From: Gordonia amarae NBRC 15530
GTDB lineage: Bacteria > Actinomycetota > Actinomycetes > Mycobacteriales > Mycobacteriaceae
Assembly (NCBI RefSeq): GCF_000241345.1
Contig: NZ_BAED01000080.1
Location: 1 to 64,000, forward strand
Length of the DNA: 64,000 bases
Reading direction: 5' to 3'
The notes under the pieces are model-generated. The model did no database searches, was not told where the DNA came from, and saw nothing but the letters and a program-made list of their open reading frames with translations. The translations under genes were made by a program, and so were the position numbers. Below are positions 9,104-19,274 of the stretch, in pieces. Positions within the stretch are counted from its first letter, which is position 1; each line of letters opens with the position of its first letter.

Positions 9104-9892
9104 GTGACCGAGACACTGGTGCGGCGGGACGTCGACGCGGGAGTACTGACGCTGACGCTGGATTCGCCGAAGAACCGGAACGCGCTGAGTACCACGCTGG
9201 TGGCGCAGCTGGGTGCGGGACTGGCCGAGGCGGCCGAGAACGACGGGGTGCGGGCGGTGGTGCTCACGCACACCGGCGGAACCTTCTGCGCCGGAGCCGA
9301 TCTGAGTGAGGCGCTGGCGTCGGGCGCGACACCCGAGGAGGCGTCGGCGCAGGGGACCGGGGCCATGATCGAGCTGATGCGCTCCATCCTGGTACTGCCC
9401 AAACCGGTGATCGCCCGGATCGACGGCCACGTGCGGGCAGGTGGATTCGGGATCGTCGCCGCCGCCGACATCGCGATCGGCGGCCCGGCCTGCACTTTCG
9501 CGCTCACCGAATCGCGGCTCGGCCTGGCGCCCGCCGTCATCTCGCTCACCGTGCTGCCCCGGCTTTCGTCGCGGGCGGCGTCGCGCTACTTTCTCACCGG
9601 AGAGAAGTTCGGACCGGAGCAGGCCGTCGACATCGGCCTGCTCACCGCGTCCGCCGACAACGGGGAAGGTGTCGACGCACTGATGGGCGAGGTGTTGACC
9701 GGCATTCGCAAGGCATCGCCGCAAGGGCTGGCGGCGTCGAAAGCCCTGACCACCGAAAGCGTGCTGGCCTCCTTCACCGACAAGGCGGCCCGGCGTGCCG
9801 ACGAATCGGCCGCGCTATTCGGCACCGACGATGCTCGCGAGGGAATGACCGCGTTCCTGTCGAGACGTAATCCGGCCTGGGACCTGACGTGA
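9104..9892 (+). CDS. echA7: Enoyl-CoA hydratase/isomerase, EchA7-like
   Basis: A 262-residue crotonase-fold protein that would hydrate a 2-enoyl-CoA made by the neighbouring dehydrogenases and carboxylase. Seen: SPKNRNALS near the N terminus, the oxyanion segment TGGTFCAGADLSE (about residues 59-71), the HVRAGGFGIVAAADIAI segment and the C-terminal helices. I place the start at the GTG because GAAGGAG abuts the ATG six bases earlier, leaving that ATG no spacing, whereas the GTG is six bases away. The stop overlaps the regulator start. A methylglutaconyl-CoA-hydratase-like role is possible but not shown. Confidence 0.88.
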   Translation: MTETLVRRDVDAGVLTLTLDSPKNRNALSTTLVAQLGAGLAEAAENDGVRAVVLTHTGGTFCAGADLSEALASGATPEEASAQGTGAMIELMRSILVLPKPVIARIDGHVRAGGFGIVAAADIAIGGPACTFALTESRLGLAPAVISLTVLPRLSSRAASRYFLTGEKFGPEQAVDIGLLTASADNGEGVDALMGEVLTGIRKASPQGLAASKALTTESVLASFTDKAARRADESAALFGTDDAREGMTAFLSRRNPAWDLT

Positions 9893-10482
9893 CCGAACGC
9901 ATTCCGCAGCAAGAACGTTCACGCATCACCCGGGAAGGGTTGCTGCGTGCGGCCGTCGACGTGCTCGCCGAACAGGGTTGGGCGGCGGCGACCGTCGCCA
10001 CCGTCGCCGCTCGTGCCGGGGTGTCGCGCGGCGCCGCCCAGCATCATTTCCCGACCCGCGGAGCCCTGGTCACCGCCACCCTGGAACAGATCTTCGCCGA
10101 CCTCACCGCGGTCACCTCGGAAACCACCGCCACCGAGCCGGCCGGCGACCGCATCGCCGCCGTCGTCGATCGCGCCGTAGCCATCTACACGGGCAAGGAA
10201 TTCAAGGCCGCCCTACAGGTGTGGGCGGCCGCCGCCTCCGACCCGGCGCTGCGCGAACTGATCCTGCCGCTCGAAGCGAAGTTCGCCCGCGCCGCGCACC
10301 GGATGACCGTGCAGGCCCTCGGGCCCTCGGACGACGACCAGCGGATCCACCGCATCGCCCAGCTCACCCTCGACCTCGCCCGCGGCCTCGGCCTGGCCGA
10401 CACCCTCTCCGACGACTCGAAACGCCGCGCCCAGGTGGTCGCCACCTACATCGAGCTGGTGCGGTCGGCGTTGGGGGAGTGA
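9889..10482 (+). CDS. TetR family transcriptional regulator of the acyl-CoA operon
   Basis: A 197-residue TetR-type repressor. The N-terminal helix-turn-helix spans about residues 10-57 (REGLLRAAVDVLAEQGW, ATVATVAARAGVSRGAAQHHF), followed by an all-helical ligand domain. It is the last gene of the operon and its GTG overlaps the hydratase stop, so it probably controls the operon in response to an acyl-CoA intermediate. That role is inferred from position. A hairpin follows its stop. Confidence 0.85.
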   Translation: MTERIPQQERSRITREGLLRAAVDVLAEQGWAAATVATVAARAGVSRGAAQHHFPTRGALVTATLEQIFADLTAVTSETTATEPAGDRIAAVVDRAVAIYTGKEFKAALQVWAAAASDPALRELILPLEAKFARAAHRMTVQALGPSDDDQRIHRIAQLTLDLARGLGLADTLSDDSKRRAQVVATYIELVRSALGE

Positions 10483-10518
10483 ACGTCTCGTCGACATCGG
10501 CGGACTTTCGGTGAACCG

Positions 10519-10555
10519 GTTGCGGTCCGCTCCGGGATCCGGATCAGACCGCAAC
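10519..10555. terminator. Two-tier hairpin between convergent genes
   Basis: GTTGCGGTC (10519-10527) pairs perfectly with GACCGCAAC (10547-10555). Inside, TCCGG-GAT-CCGGA adds a second stem. It lies between the convergent TetR and DUF4253 genes and probably terminates both. Confidence 0.6.
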
Positions 10556-10600
10556 TCGTGGAAGCGGCGGCCGAGTCGTCGTCCGAAATGAACGGGACGA

Positions 10601-11335
10601 TCAGTCCCACCAGAATCCGAGGGCGTGCTCGTCGCTGATGAATTCGGCGAGGTCGTCGGGTTCCGCCTCGTCGAGGTCGGGGCAGAAGGCGAATACTTCG
10701 AAGGCCAGGCGCCGGAGCTGATCGCTGGTCTCGGGGGTCCGGGCGAATTGCACGGACATGGTGTCGAAGCCGATGCCGGTGATCGTGGTGCCGAATCGGT
10801 CCTCCCATGAGCGCAGCACTGCTGAGGCGGACTCGCCCAGGATGTCGTAGTTGCAGCCGCCGAGCCAGCCGAGAACCTTGGGGACGTCGGCCGGCCGGTG
10901 CGTGGGCACCAGCAGGAGTCCGCCGGGTTGTGTGACGTTCAGCATCGCCGACGACAGCGATTGTCCCGGAACGGGATCGGCCGGTGAGGTGTACTCCGGG
11001 GCGGGGCGGCCGGCGAGGATCCCGGCGGCGTCGACGGTGCGGGTGTCGAGACCGCCGAGTTCGCCGTCGAACCACGGGCGTTGCAGCGAGTCTCGATAGA
11101 GTTCGGCGCGCAGCGGCCACAGGCCCGTCGTCGGGTACACCGCCGCCAGAGCACGGACGTGGTCGGTGAGGGTATCGGCGTCGAGAATGTCGTTGGAGAT
11201 CCAGGCCACCGGAGCCGGCTTGTCGGCCTCGCGCGCGATGACCTGCTGTCCGGGCGGAAGCGCGACCCCCGCCACCTCGGTGGTATCCGCCGACGGAACG
11301 GGCCAGAGCTGCGCAGCGGTGAACATGGCCGTCAC
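10601..11335 (-). CDS. DUF4253 domain protein
   Basis: A 244-residue cytoplasmic protein whose C-terminal half matches the DUF4253 pattern: PGGLLLVPTHRPADVPKVLGWLG followed by RSWEDRFGTTITGIGFDTMSVQFAR and an acidic tail ending FISDEHALGFWWD. The N half has no signal peptide or membrane segment. The function of the family is unknown, though such proteins occur among immunity or SMI1-like accessory genes. The start may be this GTG or the ATG three codons later; neither has a clear ribosome site. It stands alone, convergent with the TetR gene. Confidence 0.7.
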   Translation of the reverse strand: MTAMFTAAQLWPVPSADTTEVAGVALPPGQQVIAREADKPAPVAWISNDILDADTLTDHVRALAAVYPTTGLWPLRAELYRDSLQRPWFDGELGGLDTRTVDAAGILAGRPAPEYTSPADPVPGQSLSSAMLNVTQPGGLLLVPTHRPADVPKVLGWLGGCNYDILGESASAVLRSWEDRFGTTITGIGFDTMSVQFARTPETSDQLRRLAFEVFAFCPDLDEAEPDDLAEFISDEHALGFWWD

Positions 11336-11465
11336 GCTATCGACATGGCAACGCCCTGTGCCACGGGTGGCGACGCCAATTCGTACGGTCAGACGACGAC
11401 CGCGCCAGTCAGCTGCACCGGACCGATGTGGCCACGACGCCTGTCGTCATACGGCGACAAGTGGT

Positions 11466-11487
11466 ACTGTCGTCGAATGACGACAGT
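11466..11487. promoter_or_regulatory. Perfect inverted repeat over the start codon of the HipB-like gene (candidate operator)
   Basis: ACTGTCGTC (11466-11474), spacer GAAT, GACGACAGT (11479-11487): two perfect 9-bp arms whose spacer holds the first bases of the ATG of the adjacent HTH gene. HipB-type regulators bind such short palindromes at their own promoters, so autorepression is a reasonable reading. Confidence 0.6.
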
Positions 11488-11767
11488 CGAGGTGTCCAGG
11501 TCCTCCGACCTCGGCCCCGCGCTGCGTGCGGAACGTCTGGAGCAGGGGACGAGTCAGTTGGCGCTGGCCGAGATCGCGGGCGTCGGCCGGCAGTGGCTCA
11601 ACGCCTTCGAGATGGGCGACAAGCCCTCGGCGCCGCTTGACATGGTGATGCGCGTCGCGGACGCCCTGGGCGTCTCGGTCATGTTGAACCGACCCGTGCG
11701 GCACGCTCCGGGCAACGTGCCTGAACCCGTTGACCTGAACGACCTGCTGGAACGATTCCGGCAATGA
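11477..11767 (+). CDS. HipB/Xre-like helix-turn-helix regulator without HipA partner
   Basis: A 96-residue protein built around one Cro/Xre-type helix-turn-helix (LGPALRAERLEQGTSQLALAEIAGVGRQWLNAFEMGD, about residues 11-47), with a short C-terminal strand/tail. It resembles antitoxins of the HipB/y4mF group. The kinase toxin HipA normally follows at once. Here the next gene is on the other strand and unrelated, so this is an orphan. The start codon lies inside a perfect palindrome, which may be both operator and mRNA hairpin. There is no Shine-Dalgarno site, so translation may be leaderless. Confidence 0.75.
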   Translation: MTTVEVSRSSDLGPALRAERLEQGTSQLALAEIAGVGRQWLNAFEMGDKPSAPLDMVMRVADALGVSVMLNRPVRHAPGNVPEPVDLNDLLERFRQ

Positions 11768-11832
11768 CGGTTCCCGATTCGCGGCGAATGCTGCGCAAGG
11801 TTTAGATATGTCGACGTCTCGGACAGGAACGC

Positions 11833-12600
11833 TCACAGGTTGCGGTGCAGGGCGTTGGTGATGGTGGTGGCGTCGGTGGCTTCGGGATCCAGCTGGCGGT
11901 TGGTGGGCGAGCGGCGGCCGGCGTACCAGCGGTCGACGGCGGTGGCCTGCTGTTCGAGATTGCACTCGGACCAGACGACCGGGGCGGAACCGATGTCGTA
12001 AACGCGTTCGCCGAGTTCGTTGCGGAGCTGGACCTCGGCGGCGTGAGACAGGAACGCGGCCAACGACTTCGAGTGCTCGATCTGCCAGGCGTGGGTGAGT
12101 TCGTGGACGAGGATCTGGCCGATCGCCGGGTAGAGGCGATTGCCGTCGAGCGGAGCGTGAAAACCCTTGGCGCCCAGGTTGAGATAGGTGCGGCCGTCCG
12201 CGCCGGGGAACGCGAAGGCCCGGCCGTGCTGCACCGACATCGTCGTCAGGTGCACATCGTCGAGCCAGGCAGCTTCGCCGAACACCTGGACGGCGATGGC
12301 GCGTTCGTACGCGTTGAGGGGCCGGGACCGGACCGTCAGCGCGGTGATCGCGGCGGCGGTCAGGCCGGCGAACACCGACGCCGCGAGCCCGATCGGGCCG
12401 AGCCAGAACGTCAGCGCCAGGACGTTGGCGCCGACCAGCAGGCCGGTCGTCGACGGCGGCCCCGGCAGGCGCCGGAGACCGGTGCGGCGGGCGGCGCCGA
12501 GAAGCAGACCTACCGCGCCACCGTAGACGCCGGCCACCCTGGTCGCGGCCGGCTTGATCGCCTTGGCCAGGGCGGGGTTCGTCCGGGCGAGCTTCGCCAT
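11833..12600 (-). CDS. Membrane protein with HExxH zincin-like motif
   Basis: A 255-residue protein with a hydrophobic region of about two membrane helices (STTGLLVGANVLALTFWLGPIGLAASVFAGLTAAAITAL) followed by a soluble domain containing ILVHELTHAWQIEH. HELTH is the HExxH zinc motif of zincin metallopeptidases, here in the DUF4157-like sense; an extra Glu as third ligand is plausible in SAPVVWSECN but not certain. The ATG overlaps the exonuclease III stop, so the two are co-transcribed. Function is unknown: it could be a true peptidase or an inactive relative. Confidence 0.65.
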   Translation of the reverse strand: MAKLARTNPALAKAIKPAATRVAGVYGGAVGLLLGAARRTGLRRLPGPPSTTGLLVGANVLALTFWLGPIGLAASVFAGLTAAAITALTVRSRPLNAYERAIAVQVFGEAAWLDDVHLTTMSVQHGRAFAFPGADGRTYLNLGAKGFHAPLDGNRLYPAIGQILVHELTHAWQIEHSKSLAAFLSHAAEVQLRNELGERVYDIGSAPVVWSECNLEQQATAVDRWYAGRRSPTNRQLDPEATDATTITNALHRNL

Positions 12601-13472
12601 CACTTGTCCTGTGACTGGGGCAGCGGAACCTTCTTGCCGCCGCGTTTGGCCGGATTGGACGGCGGCGGGACCATCGGGCCGACGTCACCGTCGGGGGCGG
12701 TGTCGAGGTCGGCGATGACGGGGGCGTGGTCACTGGGTTTGGTGCCCTTGCGCGCCAGCCTGTCGACCCAGGCGGCCTTGGTGCGTTCGGCCGGATCACT
12801 GCCGGCCAGGATCAGGTCAATCCGCATGCCGAGGTCCTTGTGGAACATGCCCGCCCGGTAATCCCAGTAGCTGTACACCCGTTCGCCGGGCCAGCGGCGC
12901 CGCACCACATCGGTCAGGCCGAGCGCTTCGAGCGCGGCGAGGGCGTCGCGTTCGGGAGCCGTCACGTGGGTGTGGCCGTCGAACGAGGCCGGGTCGTAGA
13001 CGTCGGCGTCGGTGGGTGCGATGTTGATATCGCCGCACAGCATCGTCGACGCCGGGTCGGCGATGGACGCACCGAGCTTGGCCAGCCAGTCGAGTTTGTA
13101 GATGTAGTGCGGCGAGTCGGGCTCGCGGCCGTTGGGCACGTACAGCGAATAGACGCGGACGCCGCCGCACACCGCCGACACCGCACGCGCCTCCACTTTG
13201 CCGTCGTACTCGGGGACGTCGGCGAAACCGTGCTGCACGTCGTCGAGGCCGACGCGGCTCAGCAGCGCCACCCCGTTCCACTGACCCTGGCCGTTGTGGG
13301 CGATCTCGTAGCCGCGTTCGGCCAGGTCGGCGCCGAGAACGTCGTGGAAGGCGTCGTCGGAGAGCTTGGTCTCCTGCAGGCAGACGACGTCCGGCTGCCG
13401 CTGGTCGAGCCAGGGCAGGAGACGGGGGATCCGTTGCTTCACCGAGTTCACATTCCAGGTCGCCACGCGCAT
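12600..13472 (-). CDS. xthA: Exodeoxyribonuclease III
   Basis: A 290-residue AP endonuclease/exonuclease III of the EEP fold, acting in base-excision repair. Motifs in order: MRVATWNVNSVKQR at the N terminus, VVCLQETKL with the metal Glu, LYVPNGRE, the catalytic GDINIAP, and the C-terminal SDHAPVIADL with the Asp-His pair. A Lys/Pro-rich tail of about 25 residues follows the domain. I placed the start at the ATG of MRVATWN, since the family begins there, although the reading frame is open far upstream. It overlaps the zincin-like gene downstream. Confidence 0.93.
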   Translation of the reverse strand: MRVATWNVNSVKQRIPRLLPWLDQRQPDVVCLQETKLSDDAFHDVLGADLAERGYEIAHNGQGQWNGVALLSRVGLDDVQHGFADVPEYDGKVEARAVSAVCGGVRVYSLYVPNGREPDSPHYIYKLDWLAKLGASIADPASTMLCGDINIAPTDADVYDPASFDGHTHVTAPERDALAALEALGLTDVVRRRWPGERVYSYWDYRAGMFHKDLGMRIDLILAGSDPAERTKAAWVDRLARKGTKPSDHAPVIADLDTAPDGDVGPMVPPPSNPAKRGGKKVPLPQSQDK

Positions 13473-13500
13473 GAGGTCGAGGGTATCTGTGGTGGTTGCG

Positions 13501-13605
13501 GACACTGTCGGGTCACCGGGTTTCGAGGCTCCTCGCCTTGCGGCTCGTCGCACCTCAACCAGCGAGGGGGTGGCTTGGCGGGCGGAGGGGGTGGCTTGGC
13601 GGGCG
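13501..13605 (+). repeat. Repeat family A copy followed by a 21-bp tandem duplication
   Basis: A full plus copy of repeat A (13501-13564) runs into two identical 21-bp units, GAGGGGGTGGCTTGGCGGGC plus G (13564-13584 and 13585-13605), and a degenerate start of a third. It fills part of the 485-base gap between xthA and rpsL. The rest of the gap holds the str promoter and leader. Confidence 0.85.
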
Positions 13606-13665
13606 GAGAGGGGCGGGTTGTGGTCATCGTGGGTCTGCCTCTTGTTTGCGCTGGGTGAGCGCTTT

Positions 13666-13694
13666 TTGACCTGTGCAAATCGGATCGGTAGAGT
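13666..13694 (+). promoter_or_regulatory. Promoter of the str (rpsL) operon
   Basis: TTGACC (-35, 13666-13671), exactly 17 bases, TAGAGT (-10, 13689-13694): a near-consensus housekeeping sigma promoter. It would start transcription near 13701, giving a leader of about 255 bases before rpsL. The gap between -10 and gene shows no other open frame I would call a gene. Confidence 0.75.
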
Positions 13695-13957
13695 GAATCG
13701 GCGGTGCCCGGCACATGCTGGGCCAGTCTGCGTGCCCACCCGCATGCTCGGAGGAGACTCCGCGGAGGACGCGCAGCGCTGACAGGCGCTAATGCGAGGA
13801 TCGGCAACACGCCCGACCTCGGGGTAGCGATACATGTACTGACCAGCACTTATGTGCCGGTGGGGCGAGTTGCGGAGTAACCGTGGACCTCGGTTCGCGG
13901 ATCCTGCCCGGAGCACAAACCGCAACGAAGAAGACTGCCAACCAAGGAAGGGCCTCA

Positions 13958-14326
13958 GTGCCAACCATTAACCAGCTGGTCCGCAAGGGCCGCCACGACA
14001 AGCCGTCGAAGACCAAGACCGCGGCTCTGAAAGAGAGCCCGCAGCGTCGCGGCGTGTGCACCCGCGTGTACACCACCACCCCGAAGAAGCCGAACTCGGC
14101 GCTCCGGAAGGTCGCCCGTGTGCGACTGACCACCTCTGTCGAGGTCACCGCCTACATCCCCGGTGAGGGTCACAACCTGCAGGAGCACTCGATGGTGCTC
14201 GTCCGCGGTGGTCGCGTGAAGGACCTCCCCGGTGTTCGTTACAAGGTCATCCGCGGCTCGCTCGACACCCAGGGCGTCAAGGACCGCAAGCAGGCCCGCA
14301 GCAAATACGGCGCCAAGAAGGGATAA
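13958..14326 (+). CDS. rpsL: Ribosomal protein S12
   Basis: Small-subunit protein S12 (122 residues), which shapes the decoding centre. The sequence from [12 protein letters not shown] to [11 protein letters not shown] follows actinobacterial S12 nearly residue for residue, two residues shorter at the C terminus than the M. tuberculosis protein as I recall it. Both lysines whose mutation gives streptomycin resistance (in [13 protein letters not shown] and [12 protein letters not shown]) are wild type. GTG start with AAGGAAGG upstream. First gene of the str operon. Confidence 0.98.
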   Translation: MPTINQLVRKGRHDKPSKTKTAALKESPQRRGVCTRVYTTTPKKPNSALRKVARVRLTTSVEVTAYIPGEGHNLQEHSMVLVRGGRVKDLPGVRYKVIRGSLDTQGVKDRKQARSKYGAKKG

Positions 14327-14331
14327 GCGAC

Positions 14332-14802
14332 ATGCCACGTAAAGGACCCGCTCCCAAGCGTCCGCTGATCAACGACCCGGTCTACGGTTCGCCGCTGGTC
14401 ACCCAGCTGATCAACAAGATCCTGCTCGACGGCAAGAAGTCGACCGCCGAGCGCATCGTCTACCAGGCTCTCGAGCAGGCCCGGGACAAGACCGGCACCG
14501 ACCCGGTCATCACCCTCAAGCGCGCCCTCGACAACGTCAAGCCCACGCTTGAGGTCAAGAGCCGCCGCGTCGGTGGTGCCACCTACCAGGTGCCGATCGA
14601 GGTCAAGCCGGGTCGCGCCAACACCCTCGCCCTGCGCTGGCTGGTCACCTTCAGCCGGCAGCGCCGTGAGAAGACCATGGTCGAGCGTCTGGCCAACGAG
14701 CTGCTCGACGCCTCCAACGGTCTCGGTGCCTCGGTGAAGCGTCGCGAGGACACGCACAAGATGGCCGAGGCCAACCGGGCGTTCGCGCACTACCGCTGGT
14801 GA
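14332..14802 (+). CDS. rpsG: Ribosomal protein S7
   Basis: Small-subunit protein S7 (156 residues), primary 16S rRNA-binding protein of the head. It has the typical [12 protein letters not shown] start, the [11 protein letters not shown] strand and the C-terminal [14 protein letters not shown]. It lies five bases after rpsL in the same transcript. In many bacteria S7 regulates the str operon by binding its leader; nothing here confirms that. Confidence 0.98.
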   Translation: MPRKGPAPKRPLINDPVYGSPLVTQLINKILLDGKKSTAERIVYQALEQARDKTGTDPVITLKRALDNVKPTLEVKSRRVGGATYQVPIEVKPGRANTLALRWLVTFSRQRREKTMVERLANELLDASNGLGASVKRREDTHKMAEANRAFAHYRW

Positions 14803-14908
14803 ACGCTGCTGCGCAGGGCATTGCTACTGCGCAGGGCTACGCCAGATGGTCTTGTCGCGAGGGCATGGCGACGCGTATTGCGGAACGGATAAGTCCATAA
14901 CGGTTGCT

Positions 14909-14964
14909 GGGGCGGGATGCAGCGAAGCGAATCCCGCCCCAGCCCGCCGAAACTTGTTTCGGCG
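14909..14964. repeat. Two adjacent perfect hairpins between rpsG and fusA
   Basis: GGGGCGGGAT (14909-14918) pairs with ATCCCGCCCC (14931-14940). Just after it CGCCGAAAC (14945-14953) pairs with GTTTCGGCG (14956-14964) over a TT loop. No T-run follows, so they are more likely attenuating or mRNA-processing structures than full terminators inside the str operon. The preceding stretch holds a duplicated CTGCGCAGGGC. Confidence 0.65.
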
Positions 14965-15035
14965 GCGCGAGCGTAGCGAGCGACCCTTGCGAATAAGATC
15001 TGCCTTTAGTCAATAAACTTCCCGAAGGGAACGTA

Positions 15036-17153
15036 ATGGCACAGGAAGTGCTCAGCGACCTGAACAAGGTTCGCAACATCGGCATCATGGCGCACATCGA
15101 TGCCGGCAAGACCACCACCACGGAGCGAATCCTCTTCTACACCGGTGTGAACTACAAGATCGGTGAAACCCACGACGGTGCCTCGACCACCGACTGGATG
15201 GAGCAGGAGAAGGAGCGTGGTATCACCATCACCTCCGCCGCGGTGACGTGCTTCTGGAACAAGAACCAGATCAACATCATCGACACCCCCGGCCACGTCG
15301 ACTTCACCGTCGAGGTCGAGCGTTCGCTGCGCGTCCTCGACGGCGCCGTTGCCGTGTTCGACGGCAAGGAAGGCGTCGAGCCGCAGTCCGAGCAGGTGTG
15401 GCGGCAGGCCGCCAAGTACGACGTCCCGCGTATCTGCTTCGTCAACAAGATGGACAAGCTCGGCGCGGACTTCTACTTCACCGTGCAGACCATCATCGAC
15501 CGGCTCGGCGCCAAGCCGCTGGTCCTGCAGCTCCCGATCGGCGCGGAGGACGACTTCGTCGGTGTCGTCGACCTCCTCGAGATGCGGGCGCTGGTCTGGC
15601 CGGGCGACGCCAAGGGCGACGTGACGATGGGTGCCTCGTACGAGGTGCAGGAGATCCCCGCCGATCTCGCTGACAAGGCCGCCGAGTACCGCGAGAAGCT
15701 GCTCGAAACGGTCGCCGAGTCGGACGAGGCCCTCATGGAGAAGTACTTCTCCGGCGAGGAACTCACCATCGAGGAGATCAAGGGCGCCATCCGCAAGATG
15801 ACCGTCAACTCCGAGCTGTACCCGGTGCTGTGTGGTTCGGCGTTCAAGAACCGCGGCGTGCAGCCGATGCTCGACGCGGTGATCGACTTCCTGCCGACTC
15901 CGCTGGACATCGGCGAGGTGCACGGTCACAAGGTGGGCGACGAGGAACAGGAACTGATCCGCAAGCCCAGCAAGGACGAGCCGTTCTCGGCGCTGGCCTT
16001 CAAGATCGCGGCTCACCCGTTCTTCGGCAAGCTGACCTTCGTGCGGGTGTACTCCGGCCACCTCACCGCCGGTACCCAGGTCCTCAACTCGACCAAGGGC
16101 AAGAAGGAGCGCATCGGAAAGCTCTTCCAGATGCACGCCAACAAGGAAATGCCGGTCGAGGACGCCACCGCGGGCCACATCTACGCGATGATCGGCCTCA
16201 AGGACACGACCACCGGTGACACCCTGTGTGCCGCCGATGCGCCGATCGTCCTGGAGTCGATGAGCTTCCCGGACCCGGTCATCAACGTCTCGATCGAGCC
16301 GAAGACCAAGTCCGACCAGGAGAAGCTGGGCACCGCGATCCAGAAGCTCGCCGAAGAGGATCCGACCTTCTCGGTGAAGCTCGACGAGGAGACCGGCCAG
16401 ACCGTCATCGGCGGCATGGGCGAGCTCCACCTCGACATCCTGGTGGACCGGATGCGCCGTGAGTTCAAGGTCGAGGCGAACGTGGGCAAGCCCCAGGTCG
16501 CCTACCGCGAAACCATTCGCCGCGTGGTCGAGAAGCACGAGTACACCCACAAGAAGCAGACCGGTGGGTCGGGGCAGTTCGCCAAGGTCATCATCAAGCT
16601 CGAACCGCTCGTCGACGCCGAGGACGGCGCGACCTACGAGTTCGAGAATGCTGTCACCGGTGGTCGCGTTCCGCGCGAGTACATCCCGTCGGTGGACGCG
16701 GGTGCACAGGACGCCATGCAGTACGGTGTGCTCGCCGGCTACCCGCTGGTGAACCTGAAGGTGACGCTGCTCGACGGTCAGTACCACGACGTCGACTCGT
16801 CGGAAATGGCCTTCAAGATCGCCGGCGCGCAGGCCCTCAAGGAAGCTGCGAGGCAGGCCAACCCGGTCATCCTCGAACCGATCATGGCCGTCGAGGTCAC
16901 CACCCCTGAGGATTACATGGGTGACGTGATCGGCGACCTGAACTCCCGCCGTGGCCAGATCCAGGCCATGGAGGAGCGCAGCGGTGCTCGTGTCGTCAAG
17001 GCACAGGTGCCGCTGTCGGAGATGTTCGGCTACATCGGAGACCTTCGGTCGAAGACCCAGGGCCGGGCAAACTACTCCATGGTGTTCGACTCCTACGCCG
17101 AGGTTCCGGCGAACGTGTCGAAGGAGATCATCGCGAAGGCCACCGGCGAGTAG
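15036..17153 (+). CDS. fusA: Elongation factor G
   Basis: Translocation GTPase EF-G, 705 residues, full length. G-domain motifs: [15 protein letters not shown] (G1), DTPGHVDFT (G3), [12 protein letters not shown] (G4). Domains II-V follow, with [15 protein letters not shown] and the [11 protein letters not shown] domain IV start. ATG start with GAAGGGA seven bases upstream. It lies in str operon order after rpsG, separated by two hairpins. Confidence 0.98.
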   Translation: MAQEVLSDLNKVRNIGIMAHIDAGKTTTTERILFYTGVNYKIGETHDGASTTDWMEQEKERGITITSAAVTCFWNKNQINIIDTPGHVDFTVEVERSLRVLDGAVAVFDGKEGVEPQSEQVWRQAAKYDVPRICFVNKMDKLGADFYFTVQTIIDRLGAKPLVLQLPIGAEDDFVGVVDLLEMRALVWPGDAKGDVTMGASYEVQEIPADLADKAAEYREKLLETVAESDEALMEKYFSGEELTIEEIKGAIRKMTVNSELYPVLCGSAFKNRGVQPMLDAVIDFLPTPLDIGEVHGHKVGDEEQELIRKPSKDEPFSALAFKIAAHPFFGKLTFVRVYSGHLTAGTQVLNSTKGKKERIGKLFQMHANKEMPVEDATAGHIYAMIGLKDTTTGDTLCAADAPIVLESMSFPDPVINVSIEPKTKSDQEKLGTAIQKLAEEDPTFSVKLDEETGQTVIGGMGELHLDILVDRMRREFKVEANVGKPQVAYRETIRRVVEKHEYTHKKQTGGSGQFAKVIIKLEPLVDAEDGATYEFENAVTGGRVPREYIPSVDAGAQDAMQYGVLAGYPLVNLKVTLLDGQYHDVDSSEMAFKIAGAQALKEAARQANPVILEPIMAVEVTTPEDYMGDVIGDLNSRRGQIQAMEERSGARVVKAQVPLSEMFGYIGDLRSKTQGRANYSMVFDSYAEVPANVSKEIIAKATGE

Positions 17154-17170
17154 TACTACCGCCGCCTGGC

Positions 17171-17313
17171 GGTGGGCGGGCAGACCGTCCGCCCACCACC
17201 GGCCCCAGCGGAGCGCTCCTCGTGACGAGGACCGCGCAGCGCCCCCCGGACCTCGGGGATCCACGGCGCGACAACAACCCCATAAAAATTCTCTGCTGGG
17301 ATCCGCCCAGCAG
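17171..17313 (+). promoter_or_regulatory. Hairpins in the fusA-tuf spacer and tuf leader
   Basis: GGTGGGCGG (17171-17179) pairs with CCGCCCACC (17189-17197) soon after the fusA stop. CTGCTGGG (17293-17300) pairs with CCCAGCAG (17306-17313) just before the tuf Shine-Dalgarno site AGGAGGAC. Between them is an A/T patch (CATAAAAATTCT) unusual for this DNA. The second stem could limit or time ribosome access to tuf. Inference only. Confidence 0.5.
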
Positions 17314-17338
17314 TGCAACAGTCCAGGAGGACAATCAA

Positions 17339-18529
<1,191 letters not shown>

Positions 18530-18568
18530 TCATTGATCTCTGAGTGATCTGACTCTGTGAGTCATCGG

Positions 18569-18604
18569 GCAGCGCCTCAGCCGCGAAAGCGGCTGGGGCG
18601 CTGC
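18569..18604 (+). terminator. Intrinsic terminator after tuf
   Basis: A 16-bp stem (GCAGCGCCTCAGCCGC / GCGGCTGGGGCGCTGC, one T-G wobble) with a GAAA tetraloop, followed by TTCTTT. This is the end of the str operon. Confidence 0.85.
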
Positions 18605-18677
18605 TTCTTTGGGTAGGACACCGGTGATGTCGGCCGGCGGGAGGTTGCGGGACCGGTGATCGGCCGGACCGGGCCGG

Positions 18678-19139
18678 TCAATCGACCAGGGTGTGGTGGA
18701 GCGGGATGGTCGCTTCGTCGGCCAACTCGGGCCCGCCGCCGCTGTAGGCCGGTGTCAGTTCGATGAAGGGGTTCTTGTCGCCGGTCACGGCCACCGCCTT
18801 TACGTCGGCGGGCAGTTTGGTGCTGCGGTCGATCGTGGCTGTGACCTGGTAGAAGGTGTCCCTGGGCGCGCCGCCGCGCGTCAGCATCTTGACGGACGTG
18901 ACGCGCCCGACGGATGCGCCGTCGACGACCAGCCGGGACCCCGAAGACTGGTGCGGATTCGCCGTGAACTCGATGGTGATGGTGCGGCCGTTGCTGTCTC
19001 CGCCACACGCGGTCATGACGAGCGATACGACCATCGCCAGTCCGATCATCGTCAGGCGTGTGAGCGCACGGAAGCGGCCCGCTCGGCCGTAGCGGGTCGG
19101 CACATGTCGGTTTCCGGTCGTCGTGGGCGTGGCAATCAT
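18678..19139 (-). CDS. Lipoprotein with MCE/MlaD-like domain
   Basis: About 153 residues. An N-terminal membrane segment (RLTMIGLAMVVSLVMTAC) ends in a lipobox-like VMTAC-G, so the protein should be lipid-anchored outside the membrane. The rest (GSRLVVDGASVGRVTSVKML, then RDTFYQVTATID) resembles the short beta-barrel MCE/MlaD domain that binds lipid in transport systems. That assignment is by pattern only. No mce operon is nearby, although Mce-associated genes lie at 33 kb. The start is uncertain because no ribosome site is evident. Confidence 0.6.
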   Translation of the reverse strand: MIATPTTTGNRHVPTRYGRAGRFRALTRLTMIGLAMVVSLVMTACGGDSNGRTITIEFTANPHQSSGSRLVVDGASVGRVTSVKMLTRGGAPRDTFYQVTATIDRSTKLPADVKAVAVTGDKNPFIELTPAYSGGGPELADEATIPLHHTLVD

Positions 19140-19274
19140 GTTCGTAACGGTAACGACAATCCGGACGTTTCGGGGTCGTCCGAATGCGTGACTCGATGCA
19201 GTGACGGCAGGTCGATGTCCCGATGCGAAGTGTGTGGAGCCTGGCATTCTCGGTGCCGCAGCGCGCCTCTCTGG

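Noticed and set aside
15006-17318. A 770-codon open frame on the minus strand opposite fusA
   Set aside because: Antisense to a gene conserved residue by residue; the composition is that of a shadow frame.
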